Shown here piece after piece: positions 31,359 to 42,030 of a DNA stretch of 64,000 nt. The position numbers and the translations under genes were made by a program. Where the stretch lies: the NCBI GenBank assembly GCA_963580285.1, contig OY757023.1, positions 85,833,108 to 85,897,107 on the forward strand, written 5' to 3'. This stretch comes from Lucinisca nassula (lineage: Eukaryota > Mollusca > Bivalvia > Lucinida > Lucinidae). Under the pieces are notes generated by a model. It saw only the letters and a list, made by a program, of their open reading frames with translations, did no database searches and had not been told where the DNA came from. Every line of letters starts with the position of its first letter. The stretch's first letter is position 1.

Positions 31359-34076
31359 CAAGAGGACCAAGCTGGTCCTGTATCGCTCACCTGAGCTAAA
31401 AGATTCAAAGTTTCAGGAAGTGCCAACCTTTACTGAAAGATTAATGGAAGGACATGGTGATGACAGGGTAAGCAATTTCTGCAAATCAAGTAGAATGTAA
31501 CTCTATGATAAATAGGCTGACCTCCCCAGTTTTCAAACTCATTCAAGCTTTTATTCCTGACTTGCTCAGAAGATCCTCCATATATAAACTGATGGAGCTA
31601 TTGTAATGACAAGTTCAAAAATAAGCAATTAACAGCTGCAATCAAAGGGATGTTACTCTGTGACAAATAGGCAAACCTCACGAGTTTTCAAACTCCGAGC
31701 TTTTCTGTCTGACTTATTTGTTTGTAAGTTTCATGAAGATCCGATCAAAACTGAAGGGGCAGCAGTGCTAACAAGGTCGAAAATAGGCATTTTTAAGCAA
31801 TCAAAGGCATGTAACTCTATGATAAATGTGCCGACTTGGCCTGTATTCAAACTTGTCCAAGGTTTTAATCCCAGCCACCTTACATATAAGTTTCAGAAAG
31901 ATCCGATCAAAAGTGAAGGGGCTACGGTGATGACAAGGTCAATATTTTGCATTTTTAGCAATCAAAGGGGTGTTGCTCTACGAAATTATCGGAGGCTTCA
32001 TCCCCAGCTGTCTTACATATAAGTTTCAGAAAAATCCGATCAAAACTGAAGGGGCTTCGGTGATGACAAGGTCAAAAATCGGCATTTTCAGCAATCAAAG
32101 GGACATAAATCTATGATAAATGGACCAACTTGGCTGGTGTTCGAACTCATCCTAGGTTTTATCCCAAGTCACCTTACATACAAGTTTCAGAAAGATCCGA
32201 TCAAAACTGAAGGGGTTACAGTGATGACAAGGTCAAAAATCGACATTTTCAGCCATCAAAGGGACATAACTATATAGTAAATGGGCCGACTTGGCCGTTT
32301 TTCGAACTCATCCGAGGTTTTATCCCCAGCCACCTTACATATAAGTTTCAGAAAGATCCAATCAAAATTGAAGGGGCGAAAGTGATGACAAAGTCAAAAA
32401 TTAACATTTTCAGCAATCAAAGGGACCTATCGTATTCGCCCTAATTACTGCACCGTGCGCTCAGCTTTTTCAAAACCATGTCAAAAAATCACAGTGAAAA
32501 ATCTACCTAATTAGCGCACACTCGATGCGAAAACAATAGCTTCCCAGATGATGCATACTGATATTTAATGGGACGGAAAAGGATACTAAGCATTGCCTTC
32601 ACTGTTGAAGAAATAATGGTAAGTTATTTTTATCGATTTACTGTGAGAGCTTCCAGGGGGAGGTTACTGTAAAGTGTGCGCTTATGCATTTCCTTTTCAA
32701 AATTAGCTTAGGTGTGCGCTTATAGGAGCATGTGCGGTAATTAGGGCGAATACGGTAACTCTATAATAAATAGGCCACCTTGGCCGGTATTTGAACTCAT
32801 CCAAGGTTTTATCCCCAGCCACCTTACATATAAGTTTCAGAAAGATCTGATCAAAACTGAAAGGGGTACCATGATGACAAGGTCAAAAATCAACATTTTC
32901 AGCAATCAAAGCGACATAACTATATAGTAAATGGGGCGACTTGGCCGGTTTTCGAACTCATCTGAGGTTTTATCCCCAGCCTCCTCACATTTTAGTTTCA
33001 GAATGATCCAATCAAAACTGAAGGGGCTATGGTGATGACAAGGTCAAAAATCAACACTTTCAGCAATCAAAGGGAAGTAAATCTACAATAAATGGGCCAA
33101 CTATGCCGGTATTCGAACTCATCCTAGGTTTTATCCCCAGTCACCTTACATATAAGTTTCAGAAAGATCCGATCAAAACTGAAGGGGCTACGGTGATGAC
33201 AAGGTCAAAAATCGACAGTTTCAGCCATCAAAGGGACATAACTATATAGTAAATGGGGCGACTTGGCCGGTTTTTGAACTCATCCCAGGTTTTATCCCCA
33301 GCCACCTTACATATAAGTTTCAGAAAGATGCGATCAAAACTGAAGGGGCTACAGTGATGACAAGGTCAAAAATCAACATTTTCAGCAATCAAAGGGACCT
33401 AACTCTATGATAAATAGGCCACCTTGGCCGGTATTCGAACTCATCCGAGATTTTATCCCCAGCCACGTTACATATAAGTTTCAGAAAGATTCGATCAAAA
33501 CTGAAAGGGCTACGGTGATGACAAGGTAAAAAATCACCTTTTTAGCAATCAAAGGGATGTTACTCTACGATAAATGGGCCGACTTGGTCGGTTTTCGAAC
33601 TCGTCCGAGATTTTATCCCCAGCCACCTTACATATAAGTTTCAGAAAGATCCGATCAAAACTGAAGGGGCTACGGTGATGACAAGGTAAAAAATCGGCAT
33701 TTTCAGCGATCAAAGGGACGTAACTCTATGATAAATGGGCCGACTTGGCCGGTTTTCGAACTCATCCGAGGTTTTATCCCCAGCCACCTTATATATAAGT
33801 TTCAGAAAGATCCAATCAAAACTGAAGGGGCTACGGTGATGACAAGCATTTTCCCATTGTAAGTCTATGGGACCTTGTGATTGCCATAGCAACAAAGTTT
33901 TCATGCAATTTCAAAAAAAGCTTATGTCATCAATGCCCCACCAGAGGCATGCTTCAGATGAGAAATGATTGAGATCAGCCTGCAGAGATATAGCTGCTCA
34001 AATGTGTGGACGGACGGACGCCGGAGGACCCACTATACTATAAGCTCCCCTGGAGCCTTCGGCCCAGGTGAGCTAA
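31359..34076 (-). mobile_element. H1-type Helentron-like element inside the SINE
   Basis: In - orientation it starts TAGCTCACCTGGGCCGAAGG, then GGACGCCGGAGG-type CGTCCGTCCG DNA, and ends GAGCGATACAGGACCAGC..GGTCCTCTTG. The core is about fourteen ~160-bp units (AAGTTTCAGAAAGATCCGAT, ATCCCCAGCCACCTTACAT). The SINE target is continuous across it apart from an A-run ambiguity of a few bases, so there is no real target duplication. A TA-flanked MITE is nested at 32430-32755. Confidence 0.85.
32430..32755. mobile_element. Tc1/mariner-like MITE, TA target
   Basis: Inverted ends CGTATTCGCCCTAATTACYG (24 bp with two mismatches) are flanked by TA at 32428-32429 and 32756-32757. The interrupted tandem unit reads through it in neighbours (GGGACCTAACTCTATGATAA). 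It is 326 bp and holds no ORF. Confidence 0.9.
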
Positions 34077-34125
34077 AAATTGTTGAAAGCGACGTTAAAC
34101 CCGAATTCACACACAAACACACACA
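34077..34125 (+). mobile_element. RUDI/V-like SINE, right part
   Basis: AATTGTTGAAAGCGACGTTA and a CA-rich end complete the SINE begun at 31067. The right duplication follows at 34126-34139. Confidence 0.92.
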
Positions 34126-34139
34126 TTCTCTGGGTGAGG

Positions 34140-34345
34140 TAAAGATGTATATATCAGGTCACTGGATGTCCAAATGATATTAGCCTACAGTTGGGCAAGG
34201 CCTGTTGCCCTTGAAACAGATACAGTAGAGGGTAAATGTTATTTCTTCCGTTTCTACACTTCTGTTTTCCTTTTTCTTCTGTCTCTCACTTTCATCTCCT
34301 CTATTATCTCCTCTATCTCTTTTCTCCCTTTCTCTGGTAGATGAC
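34140..34345. repeat. ~200-bp repeat unit 3
   Basis: Same unit as 30706-31066, resuming right after the SINE target duplication. Confidence 0.75.
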
Positions 34346-34365
34346 ACAAAATGACTGATGTGTCT

Positions 34366-34624
34366 TTAACCCATTTAGTACCAGAAACCCCAAAACGGGT
34401 ACCCTGGCAAACAGTGCAGGCCCAGATCAGACGCCGCAGAACGCGGCGTCTGATCAGAGCCTCCACTGTTTGCTAAGAGTTCAGTCATTTTCCTAATCAA
34501 TTTTGAAGAAAACACAACCTGACACCCCTAAATTTTGAAATGTACTCATGCTATATATTAGGAGGAAGATTTGGTACAAAAAGGGTTAAAGGAGGAAGAC
34601 TCCATTTGGTACAAAAAGGGTTAA
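34366..34624. mobile_element. M2 MITE with duplicated right end
   Basis: TTAACCCATTTAGTACCAG at the left. At the right TTTGGTACAAAAAGGGTTAA is present twice, 35 bp apart. Core CCCAGATCAGACGCCGCAG facing CGGCGTCTGATCAGAGCC. Confidence 0.88.
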
Positions 34625-34647
34625 AGCTCAACACAATCAATAATACC

Positions 34648-34756
34648 ATAAAAATCCTAAAAAATTTGGACACCTTTAGGACTTGCTGTAATTCTCCTAA
34701 AATTTTAACAAATTTGTTCCACAAGCCAGCAAGGAGTCCAAAAAGTGGAGACAGTT
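34648..34756. mobile_element. left half of an M4 MITE
   Basis: AAAAAATTTGGACACCTTTA to GGAGTCCAAAAAGTGGAGACAG. It is split by a SINE-B copy; the right half is 35049-35133. Confidence 0.8.
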
Positions 34757-35049
34757 CGTTTTTGTTTGATTTGAGGTTTAATGTCCCATCAACACTATAA
34801 AGGTCATTTTGGAGACATTGCTTCCAATTTTGTGGGATTTTTACCGGGCATTGAGATGAAATGACATCTCAAGCCCTGCCGCCCAATGAAACCAGTAGGG
34901 TTTATAAGCATGGACAGGCTGACTCGCAGCGCTTTGCCTGGGCAGGCTTAGGAACTCTAAGCGGTTTACCAGTACTCGTGTGTGGGTCAGTTTCAGCTCT
35001 GCGTGGAAGCATCATGCAGCCCATCTATTTCTTCAAGCCCCGATGGGCG
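34757..35049 (-). mobile_element. SINE-B inserted in an M4 MITE
   Basis: Full-length antisense copy. The flanks GTGGAGACAG and GGTGCAGACAG look like a slightly diverged target duplication. Confidence 0.85.
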
Positions 35050-35133
35050 GAGGCGGTGCAGACAGAATGGCAACCAGTGTAGATTCTGAGCAGTCTGATC
35101 TGGTTCTGCTTAGTCCTTGCTGTCCCAATACTT
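35049..35133. mobile_element. right half of the M4 MITE
   Basis: GGTGCAGACAGAATGGC, one core arm GCAGTCTGATCTGGTTCTGC, and the M4 end CTGTCCCAATACTTAGGATC. Confidence 0.75.
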
Positions 35134-35152
35134 AGGATCATTACTGAATATA

Positions 35153-35705
35153 CAGAGGACCTTCGGTAGAATGACAGTATTTGTTACCTAACAATCTGCC
35201 CTTATAGGGAGTTTGCCGCTGTAAAGACTGCCAATAAGGAATAGCATAATAGAGCCCCGCCAAGTGAATTTGTGTCTTCGAGCATTCCGTCATGACAAAT
35301 TTTAACTGCGCATGCCCAGCCATTCATAGGGGCCAGAGATATGGCTTTGTCTGAACGTTCCTCTCGATTCACTGCTTGTATGAGCGAGCAGCGAAAGTTC
35401 TGGCGAGACTGCGCGGATGCTCAGGCTCGCCTGAACCTTCGCTGCTCGCATAGGCGATAAGTACCAAAATCGCTTGATGGGGCCGAATAGGTAATGAAGG
35501 ACTTCCCCCTTAATAACTCCAAGAATCAAAAAATGTTGTGGACATTTTGTTAGAAACAAATATCCACAACAATTCTTTCCTGGATAATATTCTTGAATAT
35601 CTCCATAAATACGCCTTGTCTTGCGCTAAGGATTGATTTCATTGAAAATTTCGCTATAACAAGTTTTGCCGTTTTATCATATAATGGTATAAAGAGGGTT
35701 GACTG
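35153..35705. mobile_element. TA-flanked MITE (CAGAGGACC..GGTTGACTG) with nested GC4
   Basis: The ends CAGAGGACCTTCGG and AGAGGGTTGACTG are flanked by TA on both sides. The sister copy is 57634-58003. A GC4 MITE occupies 35252-35485. Confidence 0.75.
35252..35485. mobile_element. GC4 MITE, 4-bp duplication AATA
   Basis: 234 bp. Ends GAGCCCCGCCAAGTGAATTTG and its inverse (CGCTTGATGGGGCCG). AATA at 35248-35251 and 35486-35489. The GC-rich internal arms GCGAGCAGCGAAAGTTC and GAACCTTCGCTGCTCGC fold on each other. Confidence 0.9.
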
Positions 35706-35761
35706 TACCGTATTCTGACAGAGAAGCATGGGCAAAAGTGTACTCCTCATGTGAACAAGTC

Positions 35762-35935
35762 TGTGAAATGAACACCCCCCTAAACCCCACTTTATTTGAG
35801 CAAGCTGGGGTTTACAGGGGTTCACATTTTTTCTTTTTTTTTGCCCCAAGGCATAGGTTGTGGGTACTCGTTAGAACCGCCTCAATGAGGCGCTTCTAAA
35901 GAGCACCCGCAACCTATGTTTGCAGTAAAAATAAG
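35762..35935. mobile_element. Fb1 fold-back MITE with outer arms
   Basis: GTTGTGGGTACTCGTTAGAA hairpin at 35855-35922, and a second pair CCCCACTTTATTTGAGC / GCTGGGGTTTACAGGGG at 35776-35820. Confidence 0.82.
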
Positions 35936-35995
35936 AAAAATATCATAAAGACGATTGTTATTATTATTAAACTCAACATTGGGTAGTAAATAATG

Positions 35996-36173
35996 CAGTC
36001 CAACCTGTATTAAGCAAGCACCTCTGGCATATTCAAAAAGTGCTTGCTTAAGGCAGGTGCTTGCTTAACACAGGTGAATTTTAATGCATTTTCCTTTTTC
36101 GGGAACTGAATGCCTGCGTGCTTAAGATAGGTCGCTTGCTTAATAGAGGTGGCCACTAATACAGGTTTGACTG
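35996..36173. mobile_element. TA-flanked MITE, AAGCAAGCACC type
   Basis: Ends CAGTCCAACCTGTATTAAGC and its inverse TAATACAGGTTTGACTG. TA on the right, TG (mutated) on the left. Sisters at 53236-53414 and 53580-53739. Confidence 0.88.
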
Positions 36174-36260
36174 TACTTGAAATTTTAGAACAAGTATGGT
36201 ATGGACTAGAGGTGTTGGAATTTTTAGTGTAAATATGGTAGGCATGTCCCATGTAGGTCT

Positions 36261-36488
36261 TTAACCCTTTTTGTACCAAATGGAATCTTCCTCCTTACAT
36301 ATAGCAGGAGTACAGTTGAAAATTGAGGGGTGTCCGGTTGGGTTTTCTTCAAAATTTATTTGGAAAATGGATGAACTTTTGCAAACAGTGTAGGCCCTGA
36401 TCAGACGCCGCGTTCTGCGGCGTCTGATCTGGGCCTGCACTGTTTGCGAAGGTACCCCTTTACTGGTTTCCCGCCTACAAAGGGTTAA
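36261..36488. mobile_element. M2 MITE, typical copy
   Basis: TTAACCCTTTTTGTACCAAA at the left and ACAAAGGGTTAA at the right. Core GGCCCTGATCAGACGCCGCG facing CGGCGTCTGATCTGGGCC. Confidence 0.9.
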
Positions 36489-36638
36489 ACAAGAATTTCC
36501 CTGAAAGGCTATGTCGCACCTGTGGGGGACTCTTACATTACAGTGAAAGTAGGGTGGTTGCAAATGTTGATGGCTTGACGAACGGACGGATGGAAAGTAT
36601 AACCCCTATGTCACGCCATGCTTAAAGCAGGTGCGACA
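36489..36638 (-). mobile_element. minimal GTCGCGCC-type element, no tandem core
   Basis: In - orientation: head GTCGCACCTGCTTTAAGCAT..GGCGTGACATAGG, then CATCCGTCCGTTCGTC, a fragment of the 169-bp unit (GCAACCACCCTACTTTCACT), and the tail CCACAGGTGCGACATAGCC..ATTCTTGTT. It abuts the M2 end. Confidence 0.8.
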
Positions 36639-36814
36639 ATTATGGAGCAAAATCAGAACCAACAAATGATTATCTTCCATATTTTATACATTATTAAACT
36701 GAAAAGCCTAAGTCTGCAATAAAAGATGTGATGAGAAACTTAACAAGAAGAACATAGCAGAACAATGTGCTGATAACATATTGTAGATCACATGGTTTTA
36801 TACTGGAGTAGCAA

Positions 36815-37125
36815 GTTTGTTTGTTTGTATTGGAGTTTAACAGCCCAGTCAACACCATTTAGGTCATTTTTGAGCCGGTCAGTTTACCTGTCCACACTTT
36901 TCCAGGGCAGGCTTATATGCAAGCGGTTAACCAGTACAGTGCACATTCTTTCGCCAGAAACTGACAACTGCCCTTCTTGAATCAGCGGAAGGGAGAGAAT
37001 GGCCATAGAAAAGATTTCATGATCCATCTCCACGAAAGAATGTTGCCGATCCCGGCAGGAGTTGAACCCACGTCCTCCTGATCACCAGTCAGACGTGCAT
37101 CCGACAGAGCTACCGAGGCCGGCTA
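36815..37125 (-). mobile_element. SINE-C, full length with 13-bp duplication
   Basis: ACTGGAGTAGCAA at 36802-36814 and 37126-37138. The tRNA-like head (- strand) starts GGCCTCGGTAGCTCTGTCGG with a B box GGGTTCAACTCC. The 3' tail is TGTTAAACTCCAATACAAAC. Single body, so the duplicated body at 24843 is a later change. Confidence 0.93.
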
Positions 37126-37182
37126 ACTGGAGTAGCAATGTAAAATGGTTAAACCCATTACGAAAACATGCCCAATCAAATA

Positions 37183-37369
37183 CATTAAAATTCCGCTATT
37201 AAGAATTCTACTTTAAAAAGCTAATTTTGAAGGCTTCACTTAATTTTCTTTCATGATTTCTGCCTCCAGTGTCCTCTTGTCATGCATCACCTTTGAGACT
37301 GTTCAAAAGTGGTCTCAAAGACCACTTTTGAACAGCCCCAAAGGTGGTCTTAAAACAGGAATTTTACTG
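37183..37369. mobile_element. TA-flanked MITE, GACCACCTTTGGGACTG type
   Basis: Ends CATTAAAATTCC and GGAATTTTACTG, TA on both sides. The core dyad is ACTGTTCAAAAGTGGTCTCA facing GACCACTTTTGAACAGCC. Sisters at 40293, 43787 and 59066. Confidence 0.85.
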
Positions 37370-37434
37370 TAAATTTTACCACCAAAAAAGCGATCTTTTT
37401 CAGGTGAAAAAAATGAGGTAGTTTTCTGATTTCT

Positions 37435-37680
37435 GCACAAAACAGATTGTGGGTACTTGTTAGAATGGCCTTGACGAGTACCCAACGCGGTCTATAGAAA
37501 GGGCCTTGATGAGGCGGCCTTGACGAGTACCCAACGGGGTCGATAGAAACGGCCTTGATGAGTTGGTTCTGATGAGTATCCACAATATTTAAGAGCAGAA
37601 ATAAGAAAACATGGTTTACCCTGTAAACCCCAGTTTTACAATACAAAAGTGGGTTTGATGGGTCAGAATTATATAGGCGT
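37435..37680. mobile_element. Fb1 MITE with internally repeated arm
   Basis: ACAGATTGTGGGTACTTGTT opens it. The segment GGCCTTGACGAGTACCCAAC with GGTC(T/G)ATAGAAA then recurs, giving partial arms at about 37470 and 37531. It closes with GAGTATCCACAAT and the outer CCCCAGTTTTACAATAC / GTGGGTTTGATGGG. Confidence 0.75.
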
Positions 37681-37788
37681 GTTTTTGTGATGCTTTCAAT
37701 TTCTACCTATTACAGACACTTTCCCTCTCTAAATATAGACGAGTCCAAAGTTTCTAAAGCAAATGTCTATCCTGCGTCCAAACCACTG

Positions 37789-38199
37789 TAACCCTTGTCC
37801 TCCTGAGCCCAGACATGTCTTATCTTTCAAACAATGAAGATCCAGATGACTTCTGAAGAAGCCATCTGATCAGGATCTTCATTGTCATTCAATTTATGAA
37901 TCTGCTGCAATAATTTGCATCAAGGAATCTGATTGGTTGATAATCAGTAGTGGGTGTGGCATATATGAATATTCAGCAGGACAAGGTTAACCCTTATCTT
38001 GCTGTTCACGACAACCCCTATCTTTGGAAACAGTGTAGATCCAGATCAGATGGCTTCTGAAGAAGCCATCTGATCAGGATCAACACTGTTTGGCATTCAG
38101 TTTATGAATTTGTAGCAATAAATTACATCAAGTAATTTGATTGGTTGATAATCAGTAGTGGGTGTGGCATATATGAATATTCAGCAGGACAAGGGTTAA
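37789..38199. mobile_element. two M1 MITEs sharing one TTAA
   Basis: The first copy (37789-37990) ends ACAAGGTTAA and the second (37987-38199) begins TTAACCCTTATCTTGCTG, with the TTAA at 37987-37990 common to both. They differ in orientation of the core (the mismatch base) and in sequence, so this is not a simple duplication. Confidence 0.9.
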
Positions 38200-38305
38200 G
38201 GCCAACTTTTACACCTGGAAGAGAGGTAGCACTCTTAAAAATTTTTTGTCTTCCTTTTATAGTATCAATAAGGGTCTACTATAAAAGGAACAGATTTGCT
38301 CCCAT

Positions 38306-38418
38306 GAAGCAAAAGGAGCAGTCTGATCTGGGTCCACACTGTTTGCAAAAAATTACTTTTAAGGTAACCAGCAGATGGCAAAACGGACGACAATAGTCGT
38401 GATTGGCATTTTATGGGT
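38306..38418. mobile_element. right half of an M3 MITE
   Basis: AAAGGAGCAGTCTGATCTGG, GTCCACACTGTTTGCAAAAA, GGCAAAACGGACGACAATAG and GGCATTTTATGGGT match 20820-20957. Confidence 0.8.
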
Positions 38419-38547
38419 AAAGGTAATATTTCAGCAGAAACACAACTCTGGTTTTATAAAAACAAAGCAGGTATACATTGTTTAAATATATATGCTAGCC
38501 AATCAGATTCTACATTACGCAAACACGTCTATACAAATACAATGCCA

Positions 38548-38880
38548 CCTTTATCGCCGAAAAAAAATGAAAATTTTATGATGAAAAATTGTGACTTTTT
38601 TCTTATTTCTTCTCCAAATATAGATTGTGGGTACTCGTTAGAACAGCCTCGATGAGGGCAAATTTTATGATGAAAAATTGTGACATTTTTCTTATTTCTG
38701 CTCCAAATATAGATTGTGGGCACTCATTAGAACCGCCTCATCAAGGCGGTTCTAACGAGTACCCACAACCTTACTTAAGCAGTAATAAGAAAAATAAGGT
38801 ATACCCCCGGAAACCCCAGTTTTACTATATAAAAGTGGGGTTCAAGGGGGTCAAAATTATATAGGCGTGTTTTCCTGATG
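38548..38880. mobile_element. Fb1 MITE with duplicated left arm
   Basis: The block AATTTTATGATGAAAAATTG to AGATTGTGGG is present twice (about 38573 and 38660). The second is followed by a complete hairpin (CACTCATTAGAACCGCCTCA) and outer arms around CCCCAGTTTTACTATATAA. Confidence 0.82.
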
Positions 38881-39464
38881 ATCTTTGTCAGCCTATCAGA
38901 CTCAATTAACTAATCTATGTCAGCCAAGCCAACTTAGATCTATCAATCTATGTCAGCCAATCAGACTCCAGATCTATTAATAGGCCTTAGCGTAACTGGG
39001 ATAAAAAGAAAATGTTCGAAATATTGGGGTATTTGGAGGTTGGGTAAACAGTGCAGACCTTGATCAGGCAACGTTCCCAAACTGTACAAGTAATTACAGC
39101 CTACTGCAGTAGAGTAGTTGGATGCCCTCTGAATTAAATCACAGCTAATATAAACCGATGTAGTTCTTACTCCTTGCAATGGTAATGATTTCATGTTGAA
39201 CCATTTGAACTGATGCATACACATTCAGAAACAAAAATCAGTGATTCAGATCTGAAAGCTATTTTCAACTGACATACACCTCAGCATTAATAATTTTTGT
39301 ATTCTCTGACCCCAGATGTACTGGGACCCTTCTAGTTCCATCCATGGATAACGCTAGGACCCACCATGTTTATCCATCTCCAAAACGTCTGAAATGCCCA
39401 AGTGTACGAGAGTGACCCTTCAGACAAAAGCTGTGCCTGGATGTTGTCAAGGGAAACAACTCTT
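38881..39464. other. no firm feature
   Basis: Short CTATGTCAGCCAA repeats near 38887-38966 (three copies of AATCTATGTCAGCC-like DNA). Otherwise nothing supported. Confidence 0.5.
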
Positions 39465-39678
39465 TTAACCCTTGTCCTGCTAATCCCAGATATGCCTTAT
39501 CTTTGAAACAATGTAGATCCAGATCAGATGGCTTCTGATGAAGCCATCTGATCAGGACCTACATTGTTTTCCATTCAGATTGTGAATTTTTTTGCAATAA
39601 TTTGCATCAAGTAATCTGATTGGTTGATAATTGGTAGTGGGTTTGGCATATATAAATATTCAGCAGGACAAGGGTTAA
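39465..39678. mobile_element. M1 MITE
   Basis: TTAACCCTTGTCCTGCTAAT to CAGCAGGACAAGGGTTAA. The core arms are CCAGATCAGATGG and CCATCTGATCAGG. Confidence 0.92.
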
Positions 39679-39699
39679 CACTCTCCTATGCCCTTGTCA

Positions 39700-39962
39700 T
39701 TAACCCTCAGCATGCTGAAGGCAGATATGTCTTTTTTTTTTTCTTTTTCGAAACAGTATAGATCCAGATTAAAACAGTATATATCCAGATCAAAACAGTA
39801 TAGATCCAGATCAGCTGGCTTCTCAGAAGCCAGCTGATCTGGATCTATACTGTTTTCCATTCTGCTTCTGAATCCATGGTAAAAATTTAAATCATGCGAC
39901 ACGAATGGCTGAAAATTGGGAAGGAGAGTAGTATAGTGACCACTCAGCATGGAGAGGGATAA
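39700..39962. mobile_element. M1-related MITE with expanded left core arm
   Basis: TTAACCCTCAGCATGCTG and CAGCATGGAGAGGGATAA ends. ACAGTATAGATCCAGAT is present three times in tandem before the hairpin, but its partner only once after it. The hairpin here is a perfect palindrome (GATCCAGATCAGCTGG both ways), an exception to the usual mismatch. Confidence 0.82.
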
Positions 39963-40292
39963 AAGACCAAGATCAAGGTTTAGGTCACAGATGAACAGCT
40001 ACATTTGTTACTATGGCAACAGTTATTATTATTTTCAGCACCTCTACAATACATTATCACCATGGAAAATCAGGTTTCAAACCTAGATATAATTTGTAAT
40101 CACCGGATTTAAACACAATGTGCGAAATATAGCATTTACTAGCGTAACAAAACACAACAAGCAGAGTACCGGTATAAGATACTGACCTCAGCATTACCCA
40201 CCATGCAATACCACAAAATATCTTATAACTTGACTACATGACAGAAGAATTTCATGAGTGAACATGACAAACCATGGTTAGAAACTGATATA

Positions 40293-40611
40293 CAGTAAAA
40301 TTCCTATATTACGACCACCTTTGGACTGTCCCAAAGTGGTCTTTAACCCTTATCTTGCTGTTCACGACAACCCCTATCTTTGCAAACAGTGTAGATCCAG
40401 ATCAGATGGCTTCTGAAGAAGCCATCTGATCAGGATCTACACAGTTTGACATTCAGTTTATGACTATGTAGAAATAAGCTGCATCAAGTAATCTGATTGG
40501 TTCAAAGTCAGAAATGAGAGTGGCTTAATTGAATATTCAGCAGGTTAAAGTTTAAGATCACTTTTGAACAGTCCCAAAGACAGTCTCCCACTTGAGCACA
40601 CAGGATGTAGA
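40293..40611. mobile_element. GACCACC-type TA MITE split by M1
   Basis: CAGTAAAATTCCTATATTAC and GACCACCTTTGGACTGTCCC lie left of the M1 copy; GATCACTTTTGAACAGTCCC lies right of it. The right limit is uncertain. Confidence 0.65.
40343..40555. mobile_element. M1 MITE inserted in a TA MITE
   Basis: TTAACCCTTATCTTGCTG to CAGCAGGTTAAAGTTTAA. The flanks are the two halves of the GACCACC-type element. Confidence 0.88.
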
Positions 40612-40658
40612 ATACAGAGAAAATGTACCGGAAACCTTCTAAATTTGCTTTTGAAAGC

Positions 40659-40823
40659 GTGTGTGTGTGTTTGAGTTTTACGTCCCCCCAACAGCTAAGA
40701 TTAGATGGAGACAGGACCTTGGTTTAAAGACTCATCCGAAAGTCTGGAGAAGCCCAGGATCAAACCCATGAACCCTGGTTTATGAGGCGAGTTGCATATC
40801 CACTACACCAAGGAGACTTCTTG
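40659..40823 (-). mobile_element. SINE-D copy
   Basis: - strand head CTCCTTGGTGTAGTGGATAT with a B box GGGTTTGATCCTGGG, and tail GACGTAAAACTCAAACACAC. The flanks TTTTGAAAGC and TTTTAAAAGC look like a one-mismatch duplication. Confidence 0.72.
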
Positions 40824-40932
40824 TTTTAAAAGCATTTTTTGTCTAAATTTTAGGGTTTTAACAGTGGAATAACTGTATATAGCAGTGACCAGGTTTGAAT
40901 TGACTCCCATTTTGTTAATAGGAAACGGTGTG

Positions 40933-41145
40933 TCAACCCTTATCTTGCTGAATATTCATTTAAGCCATGCCCATTTCTGTCTCTCAACCAATCAAATTAC
41001 TTGATGTAATTTATTGCTACAAATTCCTAAACTAAATGCCAAACAGTGTAGATGCTGATCAAATGGCTTCTTCAGAAGCCATCTGGTCTGGATCTACACT
41101 GTTTGCAAAGATAGGGGTTGTCGCGAACAGCAAGCTAAGGGTTAA
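40933..41145. mobile_element. M1 MITE
   Basis: TCAACCCTTATCTTGCTG to CAGCAAGCTAAGGGTTAA, with GGCTTCTTCAGAAGCC at the centre. Confidence 0.9.
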
Positions 41146-41264
41146 TCAGAAAATGTCTACATATTCTCCTGGTCAGAAATATATACACCCAGTTAACAAT
41201 CCCATGTAATGAGCACTATGGTAAATTTCAGTCTGCTGGAGTATCCGTCTTTTTATTTCCTGAC

Positions 41265-41345
41265 AAATAGATAAATTGTAGGTGCTTGCAAGAACTGCCT
41301 CAGGCAATTCTAATATGCACCCACATTCCATGATAGGAACAGTAA
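41265..41345. mobile_element. decayed Fb1 hairpin
   Basis: TTGTAGGTGCTTGCAAGAAC, TGCCTCAGGCA loop, TTCTAATATGCACCCACATT. Confidence 0.6.
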
Positions 41346-41557
41346 AACGGAAGAAATATGTTTTTGCTGAAAAAAGCTACTCACAAATTTTCAGCAAAAA
41401 TACTGCTGTTACATATTGTATTTACTACAGCAGTTAACAATCCCCCTCCCACCCAACCCCCTTCAGGTAGATAAGCAAACTACTGTAGGTCAGTTAGAAG
41501 ACAAGCTGAGGCATGGCGGGAATTCAAACTGAGTAACAGAAGGGAATAATGATGGCA

Positions 41558-41822
41558 GATTTTGTTTGTTTGATTTGAGGTTTAACGTCCCCATCAACAC
41601 TGTAAAGGTAATTTTGGAGACGTTGCTTCCAATTTTGTGGGACTTTAACCCAATATCGAGATGAAATGACATCTCAAGCCCTGTTGCCCAATGAAACCAA
41701 TAGGGTTTAGAAGCATGGATGAGCCGACTCGCACGGCTTTACCTGGGCAGGGTAAAATCCTCTACGCCGTTTACCAGTACTCGTGTGCGGTCGGTTTCAG
41801 CTCTGCGTGGAAGCATCATGCA
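41558..41822 (-). mobile_element. SINE-B, 5'-truncated
   Basis: Full 3' tail at the left. The sense 5' end stops within CAGAGCTGAAACC..GCATGATGC. Confidence 0.8.
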
Positions 41823-42030
41823 TACAAACATATTCAACTACTATTCAGCATGCTGAGGGTTAAACTGTTGGATTGCTAAATGTAGGTCTCTTCTTTGAAG
41901 TCTGAACCTCTGTTACTCAGTGAAAATACCCATTTGCATGGTATTTGCATGGTTTCACAAAATGTTTCTTTCTGGTAGAAATCTTCTCACAAAATCCCCT
42001 TTAACTAGAATGACTTAAGGGGAGGCAACT

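Noticed and set aside
32430..32755. Origin or regulatory island inside the tandem array
   Set aside because: Inverted ends and TA flanks show it is a TA-target MITE.
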